The notes below the pieces were generated by a model. The model was not told the origin of the DNA. It did not search any database and saw only the letters and a list, made by a program, of their open reading frames with translations. A stretch of 64,000 bases of DNA from Mucilaginibacter aquatilis. Its GTDB lineage: Bacteria; Bacteroidota; Bacteroidia; Sphingobacteriales; Sphingobacteriaceae. Shown here piece after piece: positions 34,876 to 43,611 of the stretch (its first letter is position 1; each line of letters starts with the position of its first letter). The translations under genes were made by a program, and so were the position numbers. Location of the stretch: the NCBI RefSeq assembly GCF_009755275.1, contig NZ_WQLA01000002.1:620001-684000 (forward strand). Reading direction: 5' to 3'.

Positions 34876-35619
34876 CTACAGCAGCGAAATGTTTTGCAAG
34901 TTTCCGCTGTCCTTCAGTTTCTTTAAACCCGATGTTTGCAGGGCAACCTTTAAGGCCTGGGCATGGCGCGGATGATGCATATCGCTTGATATAAAATCAA
35001 TAAGTCCGGCATCAACCAGTGCATCGGCTGCAGCTTTAACTTCTTTGCCGTAATAGCCGGTAAGGCTAATGGTATTAAGCTGAATGCGGCATCCCCAGTT
35101 ACGCATCATTTCAACTTCTTCAATGGTTAAGTAAGGGTAGCGCTCTGGGTGGGCAAGTATAGGTGTTAAGCCTTTATCAGTTATTTTTTGTACGGTGTTA
35201 ATTAAATTAGGCGGTTTAGCCGTAAAAGCCAGTTCAAATAAAACGTACTTGTCTTTTATAAGCATTAATGAATCTGTTTCAATAAGCTTTAAAAAGTATT
35301 CATCAAAGTAGTGTTCGGCAGCGGCCTCAACTGTAATATCAATATTTTCATTTCGAAGATGATTATTCAGTTTTATAAGTGCATCATTAATGGTTTGTGC
35401 ATTGTTTCTAAAATAATCGGCCATGATGTGTGGTGTGGCAATTATTTTTTTAATGCCTAAAGCCATCATTTCCTTAATGAGTACAACTGAATCCTCTACA
35501 GTTTGCGCACCATCATCAATGCCGGGTAAAACGTGCGAGTGCATGTCTACCGAAACAAAGTCGTAATCAAAGTCTGCTTTAGCGGCCTGAGGGGCTTTCT
35601 TTTTAAATAATCCGAACAT
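34876..35619 (-). CDS. CpsB/YwqE-like PHP-domain tyrosine phosphatase
   Basis: A 247-residue metal-dependent phosphoesterase of the PHP fold. Metal ligands are visible in DMHSHVLPGIDDGAQTVEDSV (HxH motif), ATPHIMADYFRN, AAEHYFDE and ILAHPERYPYL, with a C-terminal SSDMHHPRHA. Relatives dephosphorylate bacterial tyrosine kinases controlling exopolysaccharide export. No kinase or polysaccharide genes are adjacent, so the partner is elsewhere. The start at MFGLFKKK fits the family; an in-frame ATG at 35643 adds eight residues. Confidence 0.88.
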   Translation of the reverse strand: MFGLFKKKAPQAAKADFDYDFVSVDMHSHVLPGIDDGAQTVEDSVVLIKEMMALGIKKIIATPHIMADYFRNNAQTINDALIKLNNHLRNENIDITVEAAAEHYFDEYFLKLIETDSLMLIKDKYVLFELAFTAKPPNLINTVQKITDKGLTPILAHPERYPYLTIEEVEMMRNWGCRIQLNTISLTGYYGKEVKAAADALVDAGLIDFISSDMHHPRHAQALKVALQTSGLKKLKDSGNLQNISLL

Positions 35620-35957
35620 ATTGCTTATTGCTGAGCTGTACAAAGATAGGGAATTTAAAGGCCTTAATGTTTTTGGCGGTTAAATCACATCCCGCAGCTT
35701 CAAATTTAAAACACTTAGTACGTATTGATGTTTTAACACACAACCTGAATTATAACCGCAAGCAATAAAGGTTAAAATTGCCTTTTGATTACTGAAAATG
35801 TAACCAATGATTAATCTCTTAAAGGTTGTGTTAAAGTATTAAAAGGGAACATTTAATTGTAATATATTTGAAGAATGCCTTGTATTATAGGCAAATAACA
35901 TAGTAACAGATTGGAAGTTAAAACGCCTTCGCAAGTTGGCCTTGTGCTAGTATTGAA
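35620..35957. other. 338-bp intergenic region with one promoter-like element
   Basis: No reading frame of coding quality is seen. TATATTTG at 35863-35870 fits the -7 consensus for the rightward thioredoxin-like/kinase operon, with a leader of about 80 nt. A small hairpin, TGCCT/AGGCA, lies in that leader at about 35876-35894. The left half is AT-rich with nothing recognisable. Confidence 0.5.
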
Positions 35958-36569
35958 ATGAGGAAGCTATTAGTTGGCATATGGTTGTTATTGCTTGTAA
36001 TAGCAATAGGTGGCTTGTTTTGGTATAACGAATACCGTTACACTTTGCCCACCCCTGTGCCTGTAAATTACAAGGCGGTAAACAGCGGTACGCTAATCAA
36101 ACTTCCAAACGGTATAAAACGAGCCAACGCCAGGCCGGTACTGCTTCATTTTTTTAATCCTGATTGTCCATGTTCGAGGTTCAACCTTAAGCATGTAAAA
36201 TCATTAATAGCACAATACGGTAACGAGGTTGATTTTGCCGTTGTGCTTGTTACTAAAAAAAAAATTACACAACAAGAGGTGCAGCAAAAGTATGATCTTA
36301 ATGTGCCGGTATTTAAAGATGCCGCACTTGCTGCAGCCTGTGGCGTTTACTCAACGCCTCAGGCTGTAATCTTAAATGCCAAAAACCAATTAATGTACCG
36401 TGGTAACTACAATAGCAGCCGGTACTGTACCGATAAAAAAACCGAATATGCCCGTATGGCACTAACCGATGTGTTGCAGCATATGCCGGTGGCAACGTTG
36501 CCTATGGCAACTAAAGCATACGGATGCAGCCTGGCAGAAAATTTAAAAGCAGAAAGAAATGTCCAATAA
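35958..36569 (+). CDS. Membrane-anchored thioredoxin-like protein
   Basis: A 203-residue protein with an N-terminal anchor ([23 protein letters not shown]) and a periplasmic thioredoxin-like domain. The active-site region reads [27 protein letters not shown], that is DCPC rather than CxxC, followed by a cis-proline segment [21 protein letters not shown] and a second conserved stretch [19 protein letters not shown]. The domain resembles DUF6436/redoxin-type proteins. Its 3' end overlaps the hybrid kinase gene by 11 nt, so the two are translationally coupled and a shared redox-sensing role is plausible. Confidence 0.75.
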   Translation: MRKLLVGIWLLLLVIAIGGLFWYNEYRYTLPTPVPVNYKAVNSGTLIKLPNGIKRANARPVLLHFFNPDCPCSRFNLKHVKSLIAQYGNEVDFAVVLVTKKKITQQEVQQKYDLNVPVFKDAALAAACGVYSTPQAVILNAKNQLMYRGNYNSSRYCTDKKTEYARMALTDVLQHMPVATLPMATKAYGCSLAENLKAERNVQ

Positions 36570-38928
36570 CGAATATCAGGAAAAACTGAGCGCGGAAGTC
36601 AAGAAGCGTTCTGACAAGCTTATGGACTATTTTCTGATTGCTTATGCGGCGGCAGGAGTTGGGCTTTCATTATATTATGATACGCTGAGCATGGCACTGT
36701 GGATAACCACGCTATGCCTGTCGGCTTATTACAGCGTTAAGTATCTTTTACCAAAGTCAAACCTATACCAATACGTATTGAGTGCTGTTTTGGGCATTTT
36801 TATGGCGCAATTTATATACCAGATGCATGGTATGTTTGAAATGCACTTTTTTGCATTTATAGGTAGCGCTGTACTAATAACTTATCAAAACTGGCGCTTA
36901 CAAATTCCTATGCTCATTGTAGTAGGCATACATCACGCTACGGTTGGGTATTTACAGCATATAGGGGTTAATGGTGCCTACGTTACGCAGGTCGATGATT
37001 TGGATTTGCAGACTATTATTATTCATTTATCGCTTACCTGCGTTATATTTTTCATAAGCGGACTTTGGGCTTACCAGTTAGATAAATACGGGAGAATACA
37101 AGTTAAACAGGCTATTGAACTGGGCGAACTGCATAAAGAGGCTATGTTAAATATGGAGCGTCAGCGTAATGCTGAAGCGCTTGCTTTATATAATGCCCAG
37201 CTACTGCAAAAAAATGAAGAACTCGAGGTTGCACACCGCGAGGCCGAAGAGGCACGCGAAGAGGCGGTAGCTGCGCAGGAAGAAGCCATAGCTGCACAGG
37301 AAGAGGCTATTGATGCCAAGGAAGAGGCAGAAAAAGCTAACCAGGCAAAAAGTATTTTCCTGGCAATGATGAGCCATGAAATACGCACGCCTATGAACGG
37401 TGTAATAGGCATGTCTGGTTTATTGGCCGAAACAGCCCTTACCGATCAGCAACGCATGTATACCGATACTATTAACAATTGTGGTGAAAACCTGTTGGTG
37501 TTAATTAATAACATACTCGATTTTTCAAAAATTGAGGCCGGTAACATGGAGCTGGAGCGCGAGGATTTCAACTTACATTATTGTATTGAGGACGTGCTTG
37601 ATATATTTGGCAAAACGGCATCACAAAAAGGTATTGAACTGGCTTACCTGGTTGATAAGCGCGTGCCGGCCCAAATTGTGGGCGATAAAGTAAGGTTGCA
37701 GCAGGTGCTTACTAACCTGGTAGGCAATGCACTTAAATTTACCAGCTATGGCGAAGTTATAATTAAGGTAGAGCAAAGCGAACCCGAAGATGCTTACGGC
37801 GAAATTGAACTTAGGTTTGAGGTAAAAGATACAGGAATTGGCATTCCTCCCGAAAAAATTGACCGCTTATTTAAGGCGTTCACCCAGGTTGATTCATCAA
37901 CTACGCGTAAGTACGGTGGCACAGGTTTGGGTTTGGTTATATGCGATAAGTTGGTGAAGCTTATGGGAGGCGATATAAGCGTTTGCAGTAAAGACCGTAA
38001 AGGATCTACGTTTACATTCAGCATCAAAACTAAACCGGGTGTAAAAGTTCTACAAACTATTATAACTCCACTGATGTTAGATCAGGCCGGCAAAAAAGTT
38101 TTGGTGGTGGATGATCATGCCATCAACCGTAAAATTTTAAAAGATCAGCTTGAAAATTGGAAGCTGAAACCGGTAATTGCCAAATCGGGCATGGAAGCCA
38201 TTGAATTAATGGCCAATCAGCTTAATCCCGATTTGATTATTACCGATGCTCAAATGCCTGATATACATGGTGTGCAGTTGGCAGAAAGTATCAAAAAGCA
38301 GTATCCGGCTATACCTATTATCCTGCTTAGTTCAATAGGGCATGAGCATGCTCGTGAACATGGCAAACTGTTTACCTACGTACTTAATAAACCTATAAGG
38401 CAGGATGATTTAAACCGTTACGTATTCAATAGCCTATCTGTTAAAAGTCAGCAAAATACCGAGGAGAAGGTTACTAAAAGCCGCCTTAGTATCGACTTTG
38501 CACAACGTAACCCGTTGAACATATTAGTTGCTGAGGACAACAAGATAAATCAAAACGTTATTAAGCACATTTTAAGCAAACTGGGCTATCAGCCTCAAAT
38601 TGTTGAAAACGGACTGGAAGCAGTTGCTGCATGTCGTTCAGCTAAATTTGATTTAATACTGATGGACATGCAAATGCCCGAAATGGACGGACTGGAGGCT
38701 ACTACAGTAATACGTAAGGCATTTGGTGCTCAGCCTGTAATTATTGCGCTTACAGCTAATACTATGCAAGGCGACCGCGAAGAATGTTTACTGGCAGGAA
38801 TGAATGATTATATAAGTAAACCGGTAAAAACTGACGAACTAATGGATAAACTGCAACAATGGTATGCTTTTTTACAACACACAACTGAGAGCATGAGTGC
38901 CGGGGATACTATTGAAGATGCTGTATAA
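36559..38928 (+). CDS. Hybrid histidine kinase with two receiver domains
   Basis: A 789-residue hybrid kinase. About five membrane helices span residues 25-180 ([90 protein letters not shown]). A coiled-coil linker of perfect 7-residue repeats spans residues 223-264. HisKA ([23 protein letters not shown]), HATPase ([34 protein letters not shown]) and two receivers follow ([12 protein letters not shown]...[13 protein letters not shown] and [11 protein letters not shown]...[13 protein letters not shown]). No HPt domain or output regulator is adjacent, so phosphate is probably passed to a distant partner. Confidence 0.94.
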   Translation: MSNNEYQEKLSAEVKKRSDKLMDYFLIAYAAAGVGLSLYYDTLSMALWITTLCLSAYYSVKYLLPKSNLYQYVLSAVLGIFMAQFIYQMHGMFEMHFFAFIGSAVLITYQNWRLQIPMLIVVGIHHATVGYLQHIGVNGAYVTQVDDLDLQTIIIHLSLTCVIFFISGLWAYQLDKYGRIQVKQAIELGELHKEAMLNMERQRNAEALALYNAQLLQKNEELEVAHREAEEAREEAVAAQEEAIAAQEEAIDAKEEAEKANQAKSIFLAMMSHEIRTPMNGVIGMSGLLAETALTDQQRMYTDTINNCGENLLVLINNILDFSKIEAGNMELEREDFNLHYCIEDVLDIFGKTASQKGIELAYLVDKRVPAQIVGDKVRLQQVLTNLVGNALKFTSYGEVIIKVEQSEPEDAYGEIELRFEVKDTGIGIPPEKIDRLFKAFTQVDSSTTRKYGGTGLGLVICDKLVKLMGGDISVCSKDRKGSTFTFSIKTKPGVKVLQTIITPLMLDQAGKKVLVVDDHAINRKILKDQLENWKLKPVIAKSGMEAIELMANQLNPDLIITDAQMPDIHGVQLAESIKKQYPAIPIILLSSIGHEHAREHGKLFTYVLNKPIRQDDLNRYVFNSLSVKSQQNTEEKVTKSRLSIDFAQRNPLNILVAEDNKINQNVIKHILSKLGYQPQIVENGLEAVAACRSAKFDLILMDMQMPEMDGLEATTVIRKAFGAQPVIIALTANTMQGDREECLLAGMNDYISKPVKTDELMDKLQQWYAFLQHTTESMSAGDTIEDAV
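37225..37350 (+). repeat. Tandem 21-nt (heptad) repeats in the kinase linker
   Basis: Six consecutive 7-residue units, [42 protein letters not shown], in frame at residues 223-264. The unit encoding AAQEEAI is nearly duplicated at the DNA level. The period equals one heptad, so copy changes would preserve coiled-coil register. Confidence 0.85.
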
Positions 38929-38956
38929 AGGCTTTATTAGTCATTATTAAAAGTAA

Positions 38957-39017
38957 AATGCCGTTTCAACTTGAAGAATAATCTACTATAGATTTCTCAT
39001 TAAGTTGAAACGGCATT
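38957..39017. repeat. Long hairpin repeat between hybrid kinase and kduI
   Basis: Perfect 16-bp arms AATGCCGTTTCAACTT (38957-38972) and AAGTTGAAACGGCATT (39002-39017). The loop itself contains partly paired AATCT (about 38979-38983) and AGATTTCTC (38990-38998). It sits between convergent genes and can terminate both. The AGATTTCTC core links it to the repeat at 39904-39983. Confidence 0.75.
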
Positions 39018-39041
39018 CGTTTATTATTGCAGGTTGTGGCT

Positions 39042-39872
39042 TTATTTCACATCAACTACTGCTAATGGGTCCATATCCGTATAAACCTGGTTTTCTCCGG
39101 CCATGCCCCAAATAAAGGCATAGTTGCTGGTTCCGCAACCAAAGTGTACGCTCCATGGCGGAGATATTACAGCATCATGATTTTGCATTACCAAACTTTT
39201 AGTGGCTTGTGGTTCGCCCATGAAGTGGAACAAGCGTTGGTTCTCTGGTAGATCAAAGTAAAAGTAAACTTCGGTACGGCGGGTGTGCGTATGCGGCGGA
39301 ATTGAGTTCCAAACGCTGCCCGTTTCAAGCACAGTTAAACCCATTACTAGCTGGCAGCTGCGTATGCCATCAAGGTGAATGTATTTGTAAATAGTACGCT
39401 TGTTTGAGGTAGTTATATCGCCTAACTGAACCGGGGCCGCTTCTTCTTTAGTCATTAAGCGGTTTGGATAGTTGGCGTGCGCCGGGTTTGATAACAGGTA
39501 GTATACCGCCGGGTTCTCAGCATCAACACTTTTAAAGCTTACATCCTTAGTGCCTTTACCAAGGTAAACGCAGCTCATTTTTTCAACATTATAGGTAACG
39601 CCGTCTGCAACAACAACACCGCTGCCACCAACGTTAATTATGCCGATTTCTCTGCGCTCCAAAAAGTACTCGGCACGCAATTCAGGATGATTATCTAAAG
39701 TTACTTCGGTATTCACCGGCTTTACGCCGCCAACAATGGTACGGTCGTAATGTGAGTAAACGGTGGTTAATTTATCAGCCTGCATCAAATTCTTTACCAG
39801 GAACGACTCGCGTAGTTCCTCGGTAGTCATGCGGCTTACTTCTTTCTTACTATGTTCAAATCTTATTTCCAT
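39042..39872 (-). CDS. kduI: 5-dehydro-4-deoxy-D-glucuronate isomerase
   Basis: A 276-residue cupin-fold enzyme converting 5-keto-4-deoxyuronate (DKI) to 2,5-diketo-3-deoxygluconate during pectin or glycosaminoglycan breakdown. The opening EIRFEHSKKEVSRMTTEELRESFLVKNLM and YSHYDRTIVGGVKP are family-specific. The metal site is in SIPPHTHTRRTEVYFYFDLPENQRLFHFMGEP, and SPPWSVHFGCGTSNYAFIWGMAGEN closes the family pattern. It is cytosolic and lies 158 bp after kduD, with a palindromic repeat in the gap. Its product is the KduD substrate. Confidence 0.97.
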   Translation of the reverse strand: MEIRFEHSKKEVSRMTTEELRESFLVKNLMQADKLTTVYSHYDRTIVGGVKPVNTEVTLDNHPELRAEYFLERREIGIINVGGSGVVVADGVTYNVEKMSCVYLGKGTKDVSFKSVDAENPAVYYLLSNPAHANYPNRLMTKEEAAPVQLGDITTSNKRTIYKYIHLDGIRSCQLVMGLTVLETGSVWNSIPPHTHTRRTEVYFYFDLPENQRLFHFMGEPQATKSLVMQNHDAVISPPWSVHFGCGTSNYAFIWGMAGENQVYTDMDPLAVVDVK

Positions 39873-39903
39873 TACAATTAGTTTGTATGTTTATTATAAA
39901 ACC

Positions 39904-39983
39904 TGTCATTTTGAGGAATGAGAAATCTATTACTATTGCTTAGCTTATCGCTTTGAAAGATTTCTCCTAATTTCAAAATGACA
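39904..39983. repeat. Palindromic intergenic repeat (TGTCATTTTGA...TCAAAATGACA), copy 2
   Basis: An 80-bp element with perfect 11-bp ends (39904-39914 and 39973-39983) and internal arms GAGAAATCT (39920-39928) and AGATTTCTC (39958-39966). It fits, from memory, a dispersed Bacteroidota repeat with consensus like GTCATTTCGA..GGAGAAATCT. It lies in the kduD-kduI gap, where it would form a hairpin in the mRNA. Confidence 0.75.
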
Positions 39984-40030
39984 AGAGTGTAAAGTTGAAA
40001 TTAAAAGGTGTTGGCTCTTGACTCTGAGGC

Positions 40031-40804
40031 TTATCTTCCCATCCAGCCGCCGTCAACGGTAAGCAGGTGGCCTGTTACATAGTCGCCAGCTTTTGATGCC
40101 AGGAATACTGCCGGTCCTTTAAAGTCTTGTGGTTCGCCCCAGCGGCCCGCCGGTATACGGTCAAGTATGCTTTTGCTGCGGTCTGGGTCGTTACGCAAAG
40201 CTTCGGTGTTATCAGTAGCAATATAGCCTGGGGCAATACCGTTAACGGTTACTCCTTTTGAGGTCCACTCGTTGGCTAATGCTTTAACAAGGCTGGCTAA
40301 GGCACCTTTGCTTGCTGCATAGCCAGGTACATTTATACCACCCTGGAAGCTAAGCAACGAACAGGTGAAAATAATACGGCCACTACCTTGCTCAATCATG
40401 TGTTTTCCAATTTCACGAGCAAGTATAAATGGTGCGTCAAGGTTCAATGATAACACATTGTCCCAATACTCATCAGGATGCTCGGCAGCAGGCTTACGCA
40501 TAATAGTGCCTGCGTTATTTATCAAGATATCTATGCGCGGGTTCTCGGCCAAAAGCTTATTTACAAAATCGTACAGGCCCTCGCGGTTGCCAAGGTTAGC
40601 CTGGTAAGCTTTAAACTTGCGGCCCAGTGCAGTTACCTCTTTTTCAACATCACTGCCCTCTAAAGCAATTGAGCCCGATACCACAATAATATCAGCACCG
40701 GCTTCGGCTAAACCAATAGCCATACCCTTGCCAATACCTTTGTTACCGCCGGTTACCAGCGCAGTTTTACCTGTAAGATCAAATAAATTTAATAAATCGC
40801 TCAT
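40031..40804 (-). CDS. kduD: 2-dehydro-3-deoxy-D-gluconate 5-dehydrogenase (SDR)
   Basis: A 257-residue short-chain dehydrogenase reducing 2,5-diketo-3-deoxygluconate to 2-keto-3-deoxygluconate. It has the Rossmann motif TALVTGGNKGIGKGMAIGLAEAGA, NNAGTIMRKPA, the catalytic Ser-Tyr-Lys set (FTCSLLSFQGGINVPGYAASKGALASLVKAL) and a C-terminal YVTGHLLTVDGGWMGR. The LFDLTGKTALVTG start and the AEHPDEYWDNVLSLNLDAPF segment are typical of KduD. It is transcribed before kduI, so the two consecutive uronate steps are encoded together. Confidence 0.95.
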   Translation of the reverse strand: MSDLLNLFDLTGKTALVTGGNKGIGKGMAIGLAEAGADIIVVSGSIALEGSDVEKEVTALGRKFKAYQANLGNREGLYDFVNKLLAENPRIDILINNAGTIMRKPAAEHPDEYWDNVLSLNLDAPFILAREIGKHMIEQGSGRIIFTCSLLSFQGGINVPGYAASKGALASLVKALANEWTSKGVTVNGIAPGYIATDNTEALRNDPDRSKSILDRIPAGRWGEPQDFKGPAVFLASKAGDYVTGHLLTVDGGWMGR

Positions 40805-40838
40805 TATTTATGTATGATGATATGTTGTTAGTTGAAAA

Positions 40839-41300
40839 TTATGTTACCGGGGGTTTTACCGCCTGGCGCGCCAGTAAAATCCATTGCCCTTTAACTTTTT
40901 GAAATACCAGTATTATCCAAAGTTTTACATTGCCGGGGGCTTTACCTTTATCGGCTGTTGCACCCGCCAAGGTATGGCGTACAATAGCTGTATTGCCCGA
41001 AACAGTCACTGTTTGATCGGTAAAATCCAGGCTGGTAAAATCAGTTTCGCCGGTTAAAAATGAATGTAAAAATTCCTGTTTGTTTTGAATTTTTCCGCCT
41101 GAGTGTCCAAACGTTAACTTGTCAGACGCCGCGGCCGACAGGCGGGCACTATCCGGATCAAGCATAAGCTTACGCAGGCTTTCTACCGTTTCCTCAACCT
41201 GCTTTTTTGCGTTTACCTTATTTTTCTTTTGAGCTTTCAGCGTTGTTGCTGTGCTTACCATTAGTACAAAGGCAAGTAGTGCCAGCTTTGTGTTTTTCAT
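40839..41300 (-). CDS. Secreted NTF2-like (SnoaL/DUF4440) protein
   Basis: A 153-residue exported protein with a signal peptide (LALLAFVLMVSTATTLKAQ) and a cone-shaped NTF2-like fold: VEETVESLRKLMLDPDSARLSAAASDKLTFGHSGGKIQNKQEFLHSFLTGETDFTSLDFTDQTVTVSGNTAIVRHTLAG...WIILVFQKVKGQWILLARQAVK. The family includes binding proteins and enzymes, and function cannot be predicted. It lies 34 bp upstream of kduD on the same strand, so a link to uronate metabolism is possible but unproven. Confidence 0.82.
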   Translation of the reverse strand: MKNTKLALLAFVLMVSTATTLKAQKKNKVNAKKQVEETVESLRKLMLDPDSARLSAAASDKLTFGHSGGKIQNKQEFLHSFLTGETDFTSLDFTDQTVTVSGNTAIVRHTLAGATADKGKAPGNVKLWIILVFQKVKGQWILLARQAVKPPVT

Positions 41301-41444
41301 AGATTAATAACGGTATAATTGAAAGTAAAACGTGTTGTTAACTTGTATAATACGATGCTTTGCAAATGTAATGCGTTCTTTTATAGATAAAACCATAAAG
41401 TGATTTTTATTTAGCCTTTACCCGCCGTTTAAATAAAAGAAATT

Positions 41445-41474
41445 TTGCATACGTAAGCAAATCAGCTACTTTTG
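41445..41474 (+). promoter_or_regulatory. Consensus promoter of the small-protein/symporter operon
   Basis: TTG (41445-41447), 19 bp, then TACTTTTG (41467-41474), a full match to the Bacteroidota TTG-N(17-23)-TAnnTTTG promoter. Transcription would start about 41481, giving a leader of about 17 nt before the ATG at 41498. Confidence 0.8.
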
Positions 41475-41497
41475 CGTTTAAGAAATTAAACATTGCT

Positions 41498-41683
41498 ATG
41501 TCACACCACGAAGAAGATAAATCAAACGATCAGTACTATTATATTGTAGCTCTTTTAGCCGGCTTATTTGTTGGTTTTATTGTTGATAGAGGTGCTATTT
41601 ACATCCCTATTGGTGGTATATTGGGATTATTAACTGCTGCCTTATTTATCAAGTTTTTGGTAAGAGGCCGCCACGATGTATAA
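41498..41683 (+). CDS. Small two-helix membrane protein, symporter operon gene 1
   Basis: A 61-residue protein with an acidic, His-containing start (MSHHEEDKSNDQ), two hydrophobic helices (YYIVALLAGLFVGFIVD and IYIPIGGILGLLTAALFIKFL) and a basic end (RGRHDV). The family is not recognised by name. It is first in a three-gene operon; its last 8 nt overlap the start of the next small gene. Coupling and promoter make it a real gene and a possible accessory subunit of the downstream transporter. Confidence 0.8.
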   Translation: MSHHEEDKSNDQYYYIVALLAGLFVGFIVDRGAIYIPIGGILGLLTAALFIKFLVRGRHDV

Positions 41684-41807
41684 TTCCGACCAGGAGAAAG
41701 AATTACCTTCATTTATAAAAAACTGGAACCAGTTTTACGGTATCATTATCGTATGGCTGGTTTTTTTAATTTTTGTATTTTGGCTCATCACTATTTATTT
41801 TAGATGA
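41676..41807 (+). CDS. Single-helix micro-protein, symporter operon gene 2
   Basis: A 43-residue frame read by eye: a charged N-terminus (MYNSDQEKELPSFIKNWNQFY) and one long aromatic-rich membrane helix (GIIIVWLVFLIFVFWLITIYF) ending in Arg. Its ATG overlaps the previous gene by 8 nt and its TGA overlaps the symporter ATG (ATGA at 41804-41807). This double overlap is strong evidence for translation. It resembles in size and position the small partners of some sodium:solute symporters (for example YhdT before PanF), but no homology is claimed. Confidence 0.78.
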   Translation: MYNSDQEKELPSFIKNWNQFYGIIIVWLVFLIFVFWLITIYFR

Positions 41808-43510
41808 GTGTAATTGACTGGATTGTTTTAGCGGTTACGCTGCTTGTAATTATTGTTTACGGCATATACAAAAGCAGTGGCAGTAAAAACCTCAATCAGT
41901 ACCTGGTAGGAGGGCGTTCATTGCCCTGGTATCATATCGGGCTTTCGGTTATGGCTACCCAGGCCAGCGCTATTACCTTCCTTTCGGCACCCGGGCTTGC
42001 CTATTCAGACGGGATGCGCTTTGTGCAGTTTTACTTTGGCTTACCATTAGCCATGGTAGTGCTTTGCATAACCTTTGTACCCATATTTCATAAGCTAAAG
42101 GTTTATACCGCTTATGAATACCTCGAGCAGCGCTTTGACTTAAAAACGCGGGCCTTAACGGCATGTTTGTTCCTTATACAAAGAGGATTATCAACAGGTA
42201 TAACCATTTATGCACCATCCATAATACTTTCGGCTATTTTACAAATTAATGTAGTGTACACTACGCTATTTATTGGTACACTGGTAATTGTATATACGGT
42301 TTGGGGTGGTACTAAGGCTGTGTCGTATACACAAATGCTGCAAATGAGTATCATATTTGCCGGTATGTTTCTGGCTGGAGTGCTGGTGGTGATGATGCTT
42401 CCGGATGGGGTTCATTTTAAGAACTCGCTGCAAATAGCAGGTAAGTTAGGGCGCGTAAATGCAATAGACTGGAAGTTTGATGCAAAAAATCAATACAGCG
42501 TTTGGAGTGGTTTAATTGGTGGCTTCTTCTTACAGCTATCGTATTTTGGTACTGATCAAAGCCAGGTTGGGCGCTATTTAACAGGTAGCTCGGTAGGGCA
42601 AAGCCGTTTGGGTTTACTCATGAACGGGTTAATAAAAATTCCCATGCAGTTCCTTATACTGCTTATTGGTGTTTTAGTATTTACCTTTTACCAGTTTAAC
42701 CAGCCGCCCATGTTTTTTAACAAAAACGAGGTAGACCAGGTGAAGAAAAGCCGTTATGCCACTCAATACCATGCGCTTGAAAAGCAGTACGCCGATGCTT
42801 TTAAACAACGTAAAGAGGCTGCCACCGAGCTAACGGAAGCGCTTAATACAAATAACAATGATGCTATTTATTTTGCCGAAGGCAGGCTGCATGCGGCGCA
42901 AGCTCAAACGGATACCTTGCGTAACCGTGGCATTGCACTAATGAAGCAAAATAATAAGCTTGCCGATGTAAACGACACTAATTACGTCTTTCTTAATTTT
43001 GTAACTCATTACCTGCCACGTGGCTTAATTGGCCTGTTGATAGCCATTGTATTTCTGGCTTCCATGGGTTCAACAGCCAGTGCGCTTAACTCGTTGGCGT
43101 CAACTACCGTAATTGACATTTATAAGCGCGTAATTAATAAAAACGCCACCGATGGGCAGTATGTAACAGCATCGCGTTTAGCTACTGTTTTTTGGGGTAT
43201 TGTTTGTCTTTTGATGGCGTTGTACGCAGGGCAGTTAGGCAACTTGCTCGAAGCGGTAAACAAACTGGGATCCTACATTTACGGTGTAATATTGGGTGTA
43301 TTTGTAGTCGCCTTTTATTTAAAAAGCATACGTGGAAATGCTGTATTTATAGCCGCTCTCTTTGCAGAGGTTATTGTAATATACTGCGGCTACACCGAAA
43401 CAATGGCTTACCTTTGGCTAAATGCAATAGGCTGTTTAAGCGTCGTTTTGCTTGCGTGGCTGGCAGATACTTTGCTGCCAAAATCTTCAGCTGATAGCCT
43501 AGCTTTGTAA
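41804..43510 (+). CDS. Sodium:solute symporter (SSS family)
   Basis: A 568-residue transporter of the LeuT-fold SSS family. WIVLAVTLLVIIVYGIYKSSGSKNLNQYLVGGRSLPWYHIGLSVMATQASAITFLSAPGLAYSDGMRFVQFYFGLPLAM carries the family GGR and QxSAxxFL motifs; the Na+ site serines appear in FLASMGSTASALNSLASTTVIDIYKR. Residues about 297-401 are a hydrophilic, mostly helical insert (NEVDQVKKSRYATQYHALEKQYADAFKQRKEAATELTEAL...) between membrane helices. The substrate is unknown; nearby kdu genes make a sugar acid one option, but the closest symporters of this shape are generic. Confidence 0.93.
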   Translation: MSVIDWIVLAVTLLVIIVYGIYKSSGSKNLNQYLVGGRSLPWYHIGLSVMATQASAITFLSAPGLAYSDGMRFVQFYFGLPLAMVVLCITFVPIFHKLKVYTAYEYLEQRFDLKTRALTACLFLIQRGLSTGITIYAPSIILSAILQINVVYTTLFIGTLVIVYTVWGGTKAVSYTQMLQMSIIFAGMFLAGVLVVMMLPDGVHFKNSLQIAGKLGRVNAIDWKFDAKNQYSVWSGLIGGFFLQLSYFGTDQSQVGRYLTGSSVGQSRLGLLMNGLIKIPMQFLILLIGVLVFTFYQFNQPPMFFNKNEVDQVKKSRYATQYHALEKQYADAFKQRKEAATELTEALNTNNNDAIYFAEGRLHAAQAQTDTLRNRGIALMKQNNKLADVNDTNYVFLNFVTHYLPRGLIGLLIAIVFLASMGSTASALNSLASTTVIDIYKRVINKNATDGQYVTASRLATVFWGIVCLLMALYAGQLGNLLEAVNKLGSYIYGVILGVFVVAFYLKSIRGNAVFIAALFAEVIVIYCGYTETMAYLWLNAIGCLSVVLLAWLADTLLPKSSADSLAL

Positions 43511-43548
43511 GAGCCATACCTGCTACACTTTCCTAAAACTTGTAAATA

Positions 43549-43580
43549 AAAAAAGCTCCAACTAATCGTGGAGCTTTTTT
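43549..43580. terminator. Bidirectional terminator, symporter / gltX
   Basis: Perfect 12-bp stem AAAAAAGCTCCA (43549-43560) with its complement at 43569-43580 and an 8-nt loop, between convergent genes ending at 43510 and 43612. Confidence 0.92.
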
Positions 43581-43611
43581 ATTAAGTAAGCTTGATAGTT
43601 TGCAGTTTGTA

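Noticed and set aside
37161..37412. Minus-strand Ala/Ser-rich frame of 83 codons opposite the kinase linker
   Set aside because: It is the antisense of the heptad repeats; low complexity explains the lack of stops.
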